64,000 nucleotides of DNA from Nitrospirales bacterium. GTDB taxonomy: Bacteria > Nitrospirota > Nitrospiria > Nitrospirales > UBA8639. The notes under the pieces are model-generated. The model saw only the letters and a program-made list of their open reading frames with translations, was not told where the DNA came from and did no database searches. Every line of letters begins with the position of its first letter. Positions within the stretch are counted from its first letter, which is position 1. Both the position numbers and the translations under genes were made by a program. The stretch covers positions 1 to 64,000 of the forward strand of contig JAHRAK010000024.1 in NCBI GenBank assembly GCA_020027535.1, given 5' to 3'. This document shows positions 47,933-57,671 of this stretch, in pieces.

Positions 47933-49990
47933 ATGTATAAAACCATCTACATCCCGGTCGACAATTCCGACCATTCGAATGTGGCCGTCGACCTGGGTGT
48001 GCAGTTGGCGCAGGAATTTGGTTCAAAAATCGTCGGCAGCCACGTCTATGCCGCCAAAATGCACGATAAGCGGTTCAAGCAAATGGAAGCGGGGCTTCCG
48101 GAAGAATATCACGACGAAAAAGAGCTCGATCGTCAACGCAAGATTCACGATTCCCTCATCACGCGAGGGCTCCAGATCATTACCGATTCCTACCTCGACT
48201 ACGTGGATCAAAAGTGTACCGAGTCGAATCTCCCCCTGGAACGCCGGTCCCTGGAAGGTCGCAATTGGAAGGTGTTGGCCGAAGACATCAATACCAATGC
48301 CTACGACCTGACCATTATGGGCTCGCTGGGGGTGGGCGCCGTGAAGGATTCCGTGATCGGCAGCAATACCGAACGGGTCCTGCGCCGGGTGCGCAATTCG
48401 GACATGTTCATCGTGAAAGACCTGAAGCCCATGAACGGCGGGAAAATCGTCGTGGCCGTGGACGGCAGCCCGTACAGCTTCGGCGGATTGAAAACCGGGC
48501 TTGCCCTGGGAAAAGCGTTGAACAAGCCGGTCGAGGCCATTTCCGCCTTCGATCCGTATTTTCACTATGCCGCCTTTCACAGCATTTCCGGGGTCCTGAA
48601 CGAAGAGGCCGGCAAGGTCTTTCGCTTCAAGGAACAGGAAAAACTCCATGAGGAAGTGATCGATAGCGGATTGGCCAAAATCTACCAATCGCACCTGGAT
48701 ATTTCCCGCGAAGTGGCCCAGGAAGAAGGATCGGACATCCGCACCACCCTCCTGGACGGGAAGGCGTTCGAAAAAGTCCTCCAGTACGTTCGGAAAGAAA
48801 AACCCTGGTTGCTGATCGTCGGGCGCATCGGCGTGCACAGCGACGACGACATGGATATCGGCAGCAACACCGAGAACCTGCTTCGGGCGGTGACCTGTAA
48901 CGTCCTGATTTCCAACAAGAAATTCGTGCCGCCGATCGATACCCAAGCGGAATATACCATTGCCTGGACCGAGGAAGCCTTGCTGCGGATGGAAAAGGTT
49001 CCGGTATTTGCGCGTGGCGTCGCCAAGACCGCCATTCACCGCTATGCCATTGAAAAAGGGCATACCATCATCAGCAATTCGGTGGTCGATGACGCGGTCG
49101 GCGATATTTTGCCGAAAGGGGCCATGGATGCGATGAAAGCCCTGGGCGGCCAGCTCGACGAGGCCGGGATCGACCGCAACCAGATGCAAGCCGACGACGC
49201 CGTGGCGACGGATCTTATGGGCTCGACCCTCAGCGGCATGGTCAACCAAGTGGTTGAAGAAACGGAGCCTGCCGCGAATCCGGCCGTAAGCCCGTCCACG
49301 CAATCCTATCTGGACCGCATGGCCCAACCGTATTACGTCTGTGACGGGTGCGGGTACATCGGGAAGGGCGCCCAACCCGTGAAATGTCCCATTTGCGGGG
49401 GAGCGGGCGACGGCTTCAAAACGGTCGACAAAAGCATGTTCGACGCGGCGGCCAAGCAGGAAGGGGTCCTGGAAACGCAACTGGCCTACGACGACGTGCC
49501 CATGCAATGGACGAAAGACGCGAAAGAAGCCATCCGGGCGGTACCCGCGGGCTTCCAGCGCCGCCGCGCCAAAGCCAAGATCGAAAAGTCCGCGAGAAAA
49601 CTCGGCATGACCACCATCACGTTGGAGTATGCCTCACCCATGATTGACGAAGCCGCGAACGAAGACTATACCCCGATTTTCGCCAACAAGGAGGCGGACG
49701 TGGAACAACCTGCCCCTCAGCCGAACGGGCCGGCGCCGGTACCCGACTCGCCCTACGATTGGGAGCCCGAGGCCTTGCAACGATTGGAGCGCGCGCCCGA
49801 AGGGTTTATGCGCGATTGCACCCGGGCCCTCATCATCAAGCACGCCGACAAGCTGGGGACCACCCGGATCACCATCGACGTGGCAAACGAAGGGATCGAG
49901 CAGGCCAAGCAGACCATGGAAGAGGCCATGAAGTCCGGCAACGTCAAAGACATCATCGCCAAACTGACCGGCGCGGGCGCTCAGCAATAG
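47933..49990 (+). CDS. Fusion protein: two USP domains, rubredoxin-like site and PCP_red-like domains
   Basis: 685 residues. USP 1 (1-165, MYKTIYIPVDNSDHSNVAVD; TIMGSLGVGAVKDSVIGSNT) and USP 2 (168-325; IVVAVDGSPYSFGG; LLIVGRIGVHSDDDMDIGSN). Then helical PCP_red-like domains at about 335-395 (WTEEALLRMEKVPVFARGVA), 520-575 (WTKDAKEAIRAVPAGFQRRR) and 607-660 (WEPEALQRLERAPEGFMRDC). A rubredoxin-like ribbon (YYVCDGCGY...VKCPICGG, about 466-488) sits between the first and second. PCP_red is the small domain at the end of light-independent protochlorophyllide reductase subunit B. Strong AAGGAGG. First of three tightly linked genes; likely a redox-responsive protein, function undescribed as far as I know. 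Confidence 0.88.
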   Translation: MYKTIYIPVDNSDHSNVAVDLGVQLAQEFGSKIVGSHVYAAKMHDKRFKQMEAGLPEEYHDEKELDRQRKIHDSLITRGLQIITDSYLDYVDQKCTESNLPLERRSLEGRNWKVLAEDINTNAYDLTIMGSLGVGAVKDSVIGSNTERVLRRVRNSDMFIVKDLKPMNGGKIVVAVDGSPYSFGGLKTGLALGKALNKPVEAISAFDPYFHYAAFHSISGVLNEEAGKVFRFKEQEKLHEEVIDSGLAKIYQSHLDISREVAQEEGSDIRTTLLDGKAFEKVLQYVRKEKPWLLIVGRIGVHSDDDMDIGSNTENLLRAVTCNVLISNKKFVPPIDTQAEYTIAWTEEALLRMEKVPVFARGVAKTAIHRYAIEKGHTIISNSVVDDAVGDILPKGAMDAMKALGGQLDEAGIDRNQMQADDAVATDLMGSTLSGMVNQVVEETEPAANPAVSPSTQSYLDRMAQPYYVCDGCGYIGKGAQPVKCPICGGAGDGFKTVDKSMFDAAAKQEGVLETQLAYDDVPMQWTKDAKEAIRAVPAGFQRRRAKAKIEKSARKLGMTTITLEYASPMIDEAANEDYTPIFANKEADVEQPAPQPNGPAPVPDSPYDWEPEALQRLERAPEGFMRDCTRALIIKHADKLGTTRITIDVANEGIEQAKQTMEEAMKSGNVKDIIAKLTGAGAQQ

Positions 49991-50004
49991 GGAGTCGCCA
50001 CCGT

Positions 50005-51369
50005 ATGGGCAAATCACTCCCCGTCATCAATGCCCCGCAAGGGGAAGGGCTCGACCCCCGCGTCACCGGGTTTACCTCTCCCGGAGCCGGTCCCGGCGAC
50101 GGCCGGACCGTCGATGATTTCAAGCCCTACCTCGTCGCCCTGAACCTCACCAAACGCTGCAACCTGAAGTGCGACCACTGCTATCTGGACGCCACGACCA
50201 AGGCCGGCGGAGGATCCGATGAACTCTCGACGGAAGAATGTTACCGGCTGATCGATCAGATCGCCGAGGTCAATAAAGGGTGTTTGCTGGTCATCACCGG
50301 GGGCGAACCCTTGGTCAGGCCGGACATCCTGGACATTGCCCGCCACGCCGTGGCCCAGGGGTTCATGGTCGTCTTCGGCACCAACGGCATGCTGATCAAC
50401 GATCGCCTGGCCCGCGAACTCGTGGAGATCGGGGTCATGGGCATGGGCATCAGCATCGACTCCCTCGACTCCGGCAAACATGACGCGTTTCGCGGCATTC
50501 CCGGGGCCTGGGAAGCGGCGGTCGCGGGGATCGAAGCCTGCAAACGGAACGGCCTCCAATTTCAGGTGCATTTCAGCGCCCAACCCATGAACTACAAGGA
50601 ATTGCCGGACGTGATCGACTGGGCCCATGGCCTGGGCGCGCGCGTGCTGAACGTCTTCTTCATGGTGTGCACGGGCCGCGGCGAGGAACTGACCGACATC
50701 ACTCCCGAACAGTACGAGGAAGTGCTGGGCTTCCTGGTGGAGTCCCAGGACCGGTACTCGGACATGCTGGTGCGCGCGCGGTGCGCCCCGCACTTCAAAC
50801 GCCTCGCCTATGAAAAAGATCCCAATTCCCCGATCACCAAAGCCCAGGGGTACATGGGCGGGGGCTGCCTGGCGGGGACGAATTATGCCAGAGTCACTCC
50901 CAATGGGGACCTGACTCCCTGTCCTTATATGCCCCTGTCAGCCGGGAATATCCGAGACACCAGTTTCGTGGATCTGTGGGAAAAGTCGGATATTTTCGAT
51001 TCGTTCCGGTACCCCCACCTGAAGGGCAAATGCGGCGACTGCGAATACAGCGAGATCTGCGGCGGCTGCCGGGCGCGGCCCTACGTGGATCACGGGGACT
51101 GGATGGATGAGGACCAGTGGTGCCTGTATACGCCCAAAGGCGGGGACAAAATCCAGGTCGCGTTCAACGTGCCCGAGGAGGTCGAGGTGGAATGGGATGA
51201 AGGCGCGCAGACGCGGTTAAGCCGGATCCCCTACTTCCTGCGCGCCATGGTGAAAAAAGGCACCGAACGGCACGCCCGCGAACACAACATCCCGCTCATC
51301 ACCGTTGAACTCATGGAAGAGCTTCGCCAAAAACGCTTCGGCAACGAGAAGCCGGTGTTTAAATTCTGA
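50005..51369 (+). CDS. Radical SAM/SPASM protein with C-terminal PCP_red domain
   Basis: 454 residues from ATG 50005 (GGGAG upstream), 14 nt after the USP fusion. The radical-SAM cluster is CNLKCDHCYLD (CxxxCxxC, about 46-53), followed by ITGGEPL and GISIDSLD. The SPASM region includes GGGCLAGTNYARVTPNGDL, CPYMP and CGDCEYSEICGGCRARPY. The last 65 residues (WDEGAQTRLSRIPYFLRAMV) are a PCP_red-type domain like those in the neighbour. The layout is similar to NirJ/AhbC-type heme-modifying enzymes, so tetrapyrrole or peptide modification is possible (inference). Confidence 0.9.
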   Translation: MGKSLPVINAPQGEGLDPRVTGFTSPGAGPGDGRTVDDFKPYLVALNLTKRCNLKCDHCYLDATTKAGGGSDELSTEECYRLIDQIAEVNKGCLLVITGGEPLVRPDILDIARHAVAQGFMVVFGTNGMLINDRLARELVEIGVMGMGISIDSLDSGKHDAFRGIPGAWEAAVAGIEACKRNGLQFQVHFSAQPMNYKELPDVIDWAHGLGARVLNVFFMVCTGRGEELTDITPEQYEEVLGFLVESQDRYSDMLVRARCAPHFKRLAYEKDPNSPITKAQGYMGGGCLAGTNYARVTPNGDLTPCPYMPLSAGNIRDTSFVDLWEKSDIFDSFRYPHLKGKCGDCEYSEICGGCRARPYVDHGDWMDEDQWCLYTPKGGDKIQVAFNVPEEVEVEWDEGAQTRLSRIPYFLRAMVKKGTERHAREHNIPLITVELMEELRQKRFGNEKPVFKF

Positions 51370-51896
51370 TGAATGCCCTCCTGGCCACGCTTTCCGATCT
51401 CAACAAAGTCATTCCCATTGTCAACCACTGGTTGCACCTGCTCTCGGCCGTCGTGTGGATCGGAGGACTCGCCTTCCTGGTCCTGGCGGTGACGCCGGGG
51501 CTCCAATCGTCCGTGCCCAAGGAATATATCAAACCCATCTGCGACACCTTCTACAAGCAGTATCGCAAGGTGGTCGGCATCCTGCTGGTCGTGATCCTCT
51601 TCACGGGCGGCATCAACCTGCATTACGTGGGGGAACTCATGGAAATGCAGACCGGCAACGGCCTATCCCATAACGCCAAATACCTGACGGTCTTTTTCAT
51701 TAAACTCACGTTGGTCCTGGGCATTCTGACCTTGTTTCTGTATACCGTCATCTTTCGCATCGAGCCCACGGGCGAGGAAGATGAACAAGAAAAAGAAGAG
51801 CAAAACGTCGAACCCATCCCCTTCCAAAAAGCCGGCCTCTGGATAGGCATCCTCATAATCCTCTGCGCCGCCGCCATGAAACATTTGCATTTGTAA
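51369..51896 (+). CDS. CopD-like membrane protein
   Basis: 175 residues; ATG overlaps the radical SAM stop (TGATG). Four helices at about 17-42, 66-88, 107-133 and 153-170. The first carries NHWLHLLSAVVWIGGLAFLV, the His-containing CopD/heme-b-like motif, and the second has the KQYRKVVGILLVVILFTG pattern. An acidic loop (EEDEQEKEEQN) lies between helices 3 and 4. Could hold heme or copper in the inner membrane and pass electrons to or from the two upstream proteins (inference). Confidence 0.8.
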   Translation: MNALLATLSDLNKVIPIVNHWLHLLSAVVWIGGLAFLVLAVTPGLQSSVPKEYIKPICDTFYKQYRKVVGILLVVILFTGGINLHYVGELMEMQTGNGLSHNAKYLTVFFIKLTLVLGILTLFLYTVIFRIEPTGEEDEQEKEEQNVEPIPFQKAGLWIGILIILCAAAMKHLHL

Positions 51897-51914
51897 TCAC
51901 TGTTTTCTCCCTCG

Positions 51915-52062
51915 CCCCCCGGGAGAGGGCCGGGGTGAGGGCGCTTTCCCCCCTTCTGTCATCCTCGACATTTTTAATCGAGGATCCAGCGTCTTGTCTT
52001 TTGTCTGTGTTTTTTTGTCTGTCATCCTCGACATCTTTAATCGGGGATCCAGTGTCTTTGTC
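51915..52062. repeat. Intergenic repeats before the defence genes
   Basis: Short ccccgggagagggccggggtgagggc unit (51918-51943), then two units of the gtcatcctcgacattttta/ctttaatcg(a/g)ggatccag family (51957-51989, 52021-52053). The stretch 52063-52228 has no gene. Confidence 0.6.
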
Positions 52063-52228
52063 TGCGTAGCTACGATCTTCCTCGATCGCCTCCTAGGCAA
52101 GTCGGGCACAAGAATTGATGGTACCAGAAGGGGGTACTTGTTCCGACAACGAATGAAAGCGTATTTATGAGGCGTTAAAGGGCTGCTTTAACTCTCAATT
52201 TAGACCGAAATTGAAGGAAGGTTACGGA

Positions 52229-53206
52229 ATGGCAGGTGAAAGCATGAGCGACATAGACGAAACAAAAGATGAGGCATTTGGTCTTGTTCAACAATTTCTA
52301 AAACACCGCCCTGTGATCATTTGGGGTTCGGGAGCAACCATCCCCTACGGGCTCCCGAGCATGAATGACTTAAAGAAAAAATTAAACCCCAAGCTAGGGG
52401 CTATCGATGAAGATACTGATTTAGAATCCGCGTTGGAGAAAGTCGAAAATTCGAAAATTGATGAAATCAAAAAAATCATAAGGGATGAAGTTCTCAAACG
52501 AGATAGAGCATGTCTGAATCATTACTTGCGAGATACAAATTACTTTCAGGCAATAATTAAAATGATAGAGAAATTTTACAATCCTGATCCATGCAAGATC
52601 GATATTGTGACCACTAATTATGATTGCGTTTTGGAATACGCGCTGTCGATGGCCAACTACAATTTCACAGATGGATTCACTGGCAGAGCATTATCAAAAT
52701 TTAACGCAAACGCTTTTGGAGAAAGAAAAGTAATAAATTTAATGAAGGTTCATGGGTCATTAAACTGGTTTTCTGATGAAGACAACGACATATTTTATTT
52801 ACCGAGTGAACCCGATTCAGACAAACTGAAATATGGCATGGTGCTACCTGCCCGCAATAAATACGATGAGGCTTTTGAAGAGCCATACAGAACTCTCATT
52901 GGAAAATCGGATAGTGCTATTGCGCAGGCAAACAGTTTCTTAGTTGTTGGCTTTGGTTTTAATGATAAACATTTGACGCCAAAGATTGACAGTAAAATTA
53001 AAAGAGGCTCTCCCATTGTCATTATCACCAAAAAGGCAACAGATTCCTGTAAAGAAAAGCTGAATAAGGCTGGCAAATACTGCTTGTTTGAGAAAAACAC
53101 AGGCGCAACCAAAGTCACATTCAAAAAAGGAAAAGAATCTGGTGAACAAAATATTCTGTTAGAAGGAAGCTACTGGGAACTCGATAAATTTATGGAGGTG
53201 TTATGA
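52229..53206 (+). CDS. SIR2-family NADase/deacetylase-like defence protein
   Basis: 325 residues from ATG 52229 (AAGGAAGG upstream). SIR2 motifs: IIWGSGATIPYGLPS (nucleotide-binding, about 32-47), VTTNYDCVLEYAL (N-x-D, about 131), KVHGSLNW with the catalytic His (about 176) and VVGFGFNDKHL. In SIR2-HerA systems this protein depletes NAD+ on phage infection. Overlaps the HerA gene by 4 nt. Clearly AT-richer than the neighbours, so probably acquired. Confidence 0.9.
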   Translation: MAGESMSDIDETKDEAFGLVQQFLKHRPVIIWGSGATIPYGLPSMNDLKKKLNPKLGAIDEDTDLESALEKVENSKIDEIKKIIRDEVLKRDRACLNHYLRDTNYFQAIIKMIEKFYNPDPCKIDIVTTNYDCVLEYALSMANYNFTDGFTGRALSKFNANAFGERKVINLMKVHGSLNWFSDEDNDIFYLPSEPDSDKLKYGMVLPARNKYDEAFEEPYRTLIGKSDSAIAQANSFLVVGFGFNDKHLTPKIDSKIKRGSPIVIITKKATDSCKEKLNKAGKYCLFEKNTGATKVTFKKGKESGEQNILLEGSYWELDKFMEVL

Positions 53207-54906
53207 GTGGATCAGAACCCAAGCCGTTGGGAAAAGTAGAAAGTGTTGATACAGGGAATGTTGTTATTAAAGTCATTGAAGAGCAAATGCTTAACAGCAT
53301 TCAAGTAAATAATTTACTGCGTATCCGCTCGACAAAAACAAGTGAAGCCATTATCGGTTTGGTTGTAAAAATCATGCGCAAGTCTTCTGATAAGGAAGAA
53401 CCAGATAGTCCTGATGAAGTTATTGTCGAGAATGTAGTGAAAGCCTGTTTGGTTGGCACGCTGCTGGATAAATACGGCACAAAAGCCAATGTGTTCAAGC
53501 GAACCCTAGAGACGGTACCTAGCCTTGATGCAGATTGCTTTCTGATCGAAGGCGAAGATCTTTCAAAATTCATGAAATCCTTATCTGTCAGTGATGAGAA
53601 AAAAGAAAAGTCACTCAATATTGGAGAATATGCGATATCAGAAGATGCCCCAACGTATTTGGATGGCAATAAATTCTTCCAAAGGCATGCAGTGATTGTT
53701 GGCAGCACGGGCTCCGGCAAATCCTGGACAGTTGCTAAAATCTTAGAGAGATCTTCTCAACTAACATCTGCAAACAGTCTCATTTATGATATCCATGGCG
53801 AATATAAGCCGCTTAGCGCATTAAACAATACAACTTTATTGAGAATCGCGGGGCCTGTAGATAAAGAAGATAACGAAGACGTTATCTATTTGCCTTACTG
53901 GCTTTTATCCTATGAAGAAATAGCGGCGATGATGCTGGATAGAAGCGATCAAAATGCTCCGAACCAAGCAAGAATATTGTTCGACTTAATTATTGAACAT
54001 AAGAAACAGAAACTCGAAGAAGGTGGAAGGGAAGCTGTCCTCAATAACTTTACCATCGATAGCCCTGTTCCCTATCCCATAGATGAAGTCTTAAGAGAAC
54101 TTGAAGAGAAAGATAAAGAGATGGTTCCAGGGGCTGGTAGTAAAGACAAACAGGGGCCTCTAAATGGAAAACTCACTCGCTTTATTCAGCGATTAAAGAG
54201 CAAGCAAAGCGATAAAAGACTGAATTTTCTTTTTAACAGCAATTCAGCTTTGCAGGACTACGGCTGGCTTGAAAAGTTGGTTGAAAAGTTGATGGATTTT
54301 AATAATAAACGAGGAAATAAAATTATCGATTTTTCAGAAGTACCTTCAGACATACTGCCGTTGATAACCGGTTTGGTGACAAGGTTGATTTTTTCAGTGC
54401 AACAGTGGACGCACGAGGAAAAGAGACATCCTATCGCCTTGTTTTGTGATGAGGCGCATCTATACATCCCTGCTGACACAAGCAGTTCAAGCATTGAGGA
54501 AAGAGGCCTCCATAATTTCCAGAGAGTCGCGAAGGAAGGAAGAAAATATGGTGTATCCTTGGTTGTAATCAGCCAAAGGCCAGCAGATGTTAGCAAGACA
54601 GTTTTGAGCCAGTGCGGTAATTTCATATCAATGAGACTCTCAAACCCTGATGATCAGAATGTCATAAGGAGATTATTTCCAGATAGCTTGGGGAATTTTG
54701 CTGATTTGTTACCAGCGCTGGATATAGGCGAAAGTCTAATTGTAGGTGACGCCTGTCTGTTACCAAGCAGAGTGAAAATTCATGAGCCCGCTGTTAAACC
54801 GCAAAGCGCTACTGTTGATTTTTGGGATGAATGGAAAAAAGACAAAACAGAAAAAGGAATCAAAGAAGCTCTTGAATCGTTAAGAAAGCAGAGCAAATCT
54901 GCCTAA
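53203..54906 (+). CDS. herA: HerA-type ATPase of the SIR2-HerA anti-phage system
   Basis: 567 residues. N-terminal HAS-barrel (GKVESVDTGNVVIKVIEEQM), then HerA/FtsK-like ATPase with Walker A IVGSTGSGKSWTVAK (about 165), IYDIHGEYKPL, Walker B ALFCDEAHLYIP (about 420) and VVISQRPADVSKTVLSQCGN. Such ATPases form hexamers that assemble with SIR2 subunits. AT-rich like its partner. No integrase or other defence gene is adjacent. Confidence 0.92.
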   Translation: MSGSEPKPLGKVESVDTGNVVIKVIEEQMLNSIQVNNLLRIRSTKTSEAIIGLVVKIMRKSSDKEEPDSPDEVIVENVVKACLVGTLLDKYGTKANVFKRTLETVPSLDADCFLIEGEDLSKFMKSLSVSDEKKEKSLNIGEYAISEDAPTYLDGNKFFQRHAVIVGSTGSGKSWTVAKILERSSQLTSANSLIYDIHGEYKPLSALNNTTLLRIAGPVDKEDNEDVIYLPYWLLSYEEIAAMMLDRSDQNAPNQARILFDLIIEHKKQKLEEGGREAVLNNFTIDSPVPYPIDEVLRELEEKDKEMVPGAGSKDKQGPLNGKLTRFIQRLKSKQSDKRLNFLFNSNSALQDYGWLEKLVEKLMDFNNKRGNKIIDFSEVPSDILPLITGLVTRLIFSVQQWTHEEKRHPIALFCDEAHLYIPADTSSSSIEERGLHNFQRVAKEGRKYGVSLVVISQRPADVSKTVLSQCGNFISMRLSNPDDQNVIRRLFPDSLGNFADLLPALDIGESLIVGDACLLPSRVKIHEPAVKPQSATVDFWDEWKKDKTEKGIKEALESLRKQSKSA

Positions 54907-55557
54907 AGTAGCCAATGCACGTTCTGCCATTGAACGTCCCCTTTAAAAGATGAACTTCCCCCAAATATAAGTCCCGGTCGTGTAACTCTATTCCAATTTA
55001 CAACCCGATGATTGTTAAAGTAGCCGCGCCTTCGTTGCTAAAGCACGAGGCCACGGCTATGAAACACCTCCACATATAACGACTTGTCTTTTTCCTTTAC
55101 CCGCCCGTAGACTGGATTTTCGGTTCTTCATTTCCTCTGCCTGCCGGAGTATATTTTTTTTCATTTGTAGCGGCAGCATCCTGGGGCAAAGCCCGGGACA
55201 TGCCTTATGCTGCTTGGAGGAACGCGCCATGAGATGGCGCGGCTACGAGCAAAGGCAAAAGCAAAGACGCTGGATTCCCGATTAAGGATGTCGGGAATGA
55301 CAGAAAGAGATAAAAACAAGGCAAAGCCTCTGGATCCCCGATCAGGTCGGGGATGACAGAAAGAGACAAAGACAGAAAACAGCGCCATGAGATGGCGCGG
55401 GTGCAAAAGATGAGACAAAGACCCTGGATCCTCGATTAACAATGTCGAGGATGACAAACGAGGGAAAGGCGCTCTACCTCCCAACTTTTCCCTCTTCGGA
55501 AAAAGTTCCCGTCCTTACAAAGGAGGGGAATCGGAAGGGCGCGACATCATTCTTGCC
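54907..55557. repeat. Repeat-dense gap between HerA and der
   Basis: 54907-55160 shows no gene. 55165-55250 is the cccgggacatgccttat...gccatgagatggcgcggctac unit shared with 16075-16165, and a partial copy sits at 55382-55402. ggattcccgattaaggatgtcgggaatgacag, ggatccccgatcaggtcggggatgacag and ggatcctcgattaacaatgtcgaggatgaca follow at 55271, 55332 and 55425. The ctacctcccaacttttccctcttcgga/cttacaaaggaggg unit ends at 55530. Confidence 0.65.
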
Positions 55558-56931
55558 ATGAGACGAAAAGCTCCAGCACGATCGAATCATCAGACGTTTC
55601 TGCCTGGGTTGCGGCCATCGGGTGTGCCGCTCGTGGCGGTGATCGGGCGGCCGAACGTGGGGAAATCGACGCTGTTCAATCGGATTCTGGGGACCAGGAA
55701 CGCTATTGTGGACGACCGGCCTGGGGTCACCCGGGACCGGATTTATGCCGAGTGCACGTACCAGGGCCGTCGCTTTCAGGTGGTCGATACCGGCGGGCTC
55801 GATCCCACTTCCACCGACGGCATGCTCGGGCTCATTCGTCAACAATCGCAAGTCGCGCTCGCCACCGCGGATATTCTGCTGGTGATCATGGACGGCCGGG
55901 CCGGGCTGACGCCATTGGATCAGGAGATCGTGAACGGGCTCCACGGTGTGGACAAACCCACGTTCTGGGTCATCAATAAAATCGATTCCCCAACCCTGGA
56001 CCCCCTGCTGGCGGACTTTTATCATCTCGGGAAGGACACGCTGTTCCCCATTTCAGCGGAACACGGCACCGGGGTGGATGAATTACTCGAGGCGTTCCTG
56101 CATCTCCTGCCGGCGCATGATGAAGACTTGATGGAAACCGCCACGACCCGGGTGGCCGTGGTCGGGCGTCCCAACGTGGGCAAGTCCACGCTGGTGAACA
56201 CCATACTGGGAGAGGAACGCGCCGTCGTCAGCGACGTGCCCGGCACCACGCGAGACCCCATCGACACGCACCTGGAACGCGAGGGCCGGCCCTTTCTGTT
56301 GACGGATACCGCGGGGTTGCGGCGTCGCGGCCGCGTGGAGCCCGGCATCGAAGGTTATAGCGTGGCCAGGACCATGAAGGCGTTGGGGCGGTCGGATATC
56401 GGCGTGTTGTTAGTCGATGGAATCGAGGGCGTCACGGACCAGGACACGAAGATTGCGGGGTTGATCCAAAGGCAAGGACGGGGCTGCGTCATGCTCGTCA
56501 ATAAATGGGATCTGCGCCGGGATCAGCCAGAGGCCAAAAAGAAATTTTCTCTGGAGTTGCAGCGACAGTTTCCCTTTTTCACCTTTGTGCCCATTCTCTT
56601 CGGATCGGCGCTGGCGCCCAAGACCGTCGATCACCTGTTCAGCGCCGTCACCCGGGTCATGGAGGCGTTTTCGTACCGGGTGCCGACCAGTCGCCTCAAT
56701 CAATTCCTCCAAAAAGCGCTTGCGGACAACCCGATTCCCACGAAAAAAGGGAATCCGCTGAAATCGCTCTTCATCACGCAGGTTGCGACTAAACCGCCGA
56801 CGTTCGCGCTCTTTGCGGGAAGATCGGTCGTGCTCACCTCCGGGTACCTTCGCTACCTGGAAAACCAACTCCGGGCCACGTTCGGGTTCGAAGGGACGCC
56901 GTTGCGGATTCTGGTGCGCAAGAAAGCGTGA
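55558..56931 (+). CDS. der: Ribosome-assembly GTPase Der (EngA)
   Basis: 457 residues with the family's two tandem GTPase domains: G1 motifs [16 protein letters not shown] (about 28) and [16 protein letters not shown] (about 201), G3 DTGG and DTAG, G4 NKID and NKWD. A C-terminal KH-like domain follows ([12 protein letters not shown] to the end). Needed for 50S subunit maturation. The first 20 residues are a basic extension. GGAAGGG lies about 20 nt upstream of the ATG, so the start is slightly uncertain. Confidence 0.96.
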   Translation: MRRKAPARSNHQTFLPGLRPSGVPLVAVIGRPNVGKSTLFNRILGTRNAIVDDRPGVTRDRIYAECTYQGRRFQVVDTGGLDPTSTDGMLGLIRQQSQVALATADILLVIMDGRAGLTPLDQEIVNGLHGVDKPTFWVINKIDSPTLDPLLADFYHLGKDTLFPISAEHGTGVDELLEAFLHLLPAHDEDLMETATTRVAVVGRPNVGKSTLVNTILGEERAVVSDVPGTTRDPIDTHLEREGRPFLLTDTAGLRRRGRVEPGIEGYSVARTMKALGRSDIGVLLVDGIEGVTDQDTKIAGLIQRQGRGCVMLVNKWDLRRDQPEAKKKFSLELQRQFPFFTFVPILFGSALAPKTVDHLFSAVTRVMEAFSYRVPTSRLNQFLQKALADNPIPTKKGNPLKSLFITQVATKPPTFALFAGRSVVLTSGYLRYLENQLRATFGFEGTPLRILVRKKA

Positions 56932-56999
56932 CGGGTCTATTTGCGGGGTTTCGCCCCCCCCTCACCCTGCCCTCTCCCACGACGGGGAGAGAGGAAATG

Positions 57000-57660
57000 C
57001 AAAAAGACAAAGACACTGGATCCCCGATCAAGTCGGGGATGACAGACAAAGAAAGAGGGGGAAGTTTGCAATTGTAAACTTTTGCGCGTTTTGTACATAT
57101 TGTACGTTTCGTACATTTTGTAACATTTGTAAAGTTTTGTACATTTTGTAAACTTTTTGAGAATACGGTTAGATAGGATGGTTGGGTTGCACCTTCGGCA
57201 AACCCGACCTACGGTTGCTGCCAGCCCGCCTGCCTGTACTCCTCCCTCACCCTCACCCTGCCCTCTCCCAGGGGAGAGGGGAAATACAAAAGACACTGGA
57301 TCCTTATAGATTACCTGGATCCTCGATCAAGCCTGTCCTTGACGTGTGTAATCGAGGATCGGGGACAAGCGTCGGGGATTGTAAAGGTTCAGTCATTCGT
57401 TGACAGAATGAAGGATCTGACCACAAGAAGGGAGGGACGGACACGCAGGTCCGCCCCTCCTGAACCCCCCTTCCCCCCTTGTCAGGGGGGCCAGAAACTC
57501 TGCCGCCCCCCGGCGCAAGCGGGCCAGGAACTCTCCTGTCCCCCTGAGAAGGGGGATTGAGGGGGTTGTCTTCCAAAGGCGGGGCACCGGGACACAAAAA
57601 GAAGCGGGAAAAGTGTCAACGAATGACTGAACACATACAGGGATGACAGGAAAGGGCCGA
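57000..57660. repeat. Repeat-filled gap between der and the peptidase
   Basis: No gene. Includes ggatccccgatcaagtcggggatgaca (57019-57045), an AT-rich array (57078-57160), a second ggatcc unit with a cttgtccccgacg variant (57298-57380), a gttcagtcattcgttgacagaatgaaggatct unit (57388-57420), the accccccttcccccc..gggggg and ccccctgagaagggggattgaggggg units (57462-57567) and gtcaacgaatgactgaacacatacagggatgacag (57616-57650). Confidence 0.6.
57078..57160. repeat. AT-rich degenerate tandem array built on TTTGTAC
   Basis: At least seven loosely repeated units of 9-11 nt: ttttgtacat, attgtacgtt, tcgtacattt, tgtaacattt, gtaaagtttt, gtacattttg, taaactttt. Distinct in composition from everything around it and not a coding sequence in any frame (stops or low complexity). 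Confidence 0.5.
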
Positions 57661-57671
57661 AAGAGAGGGAT

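Noticed and set aside
48023-49507. 494-codon minus-strand open frame
   Set aside because: Antisense to the USP-rubredoxin gene, whose domains are clear; the opposite frame has mirror composition only.
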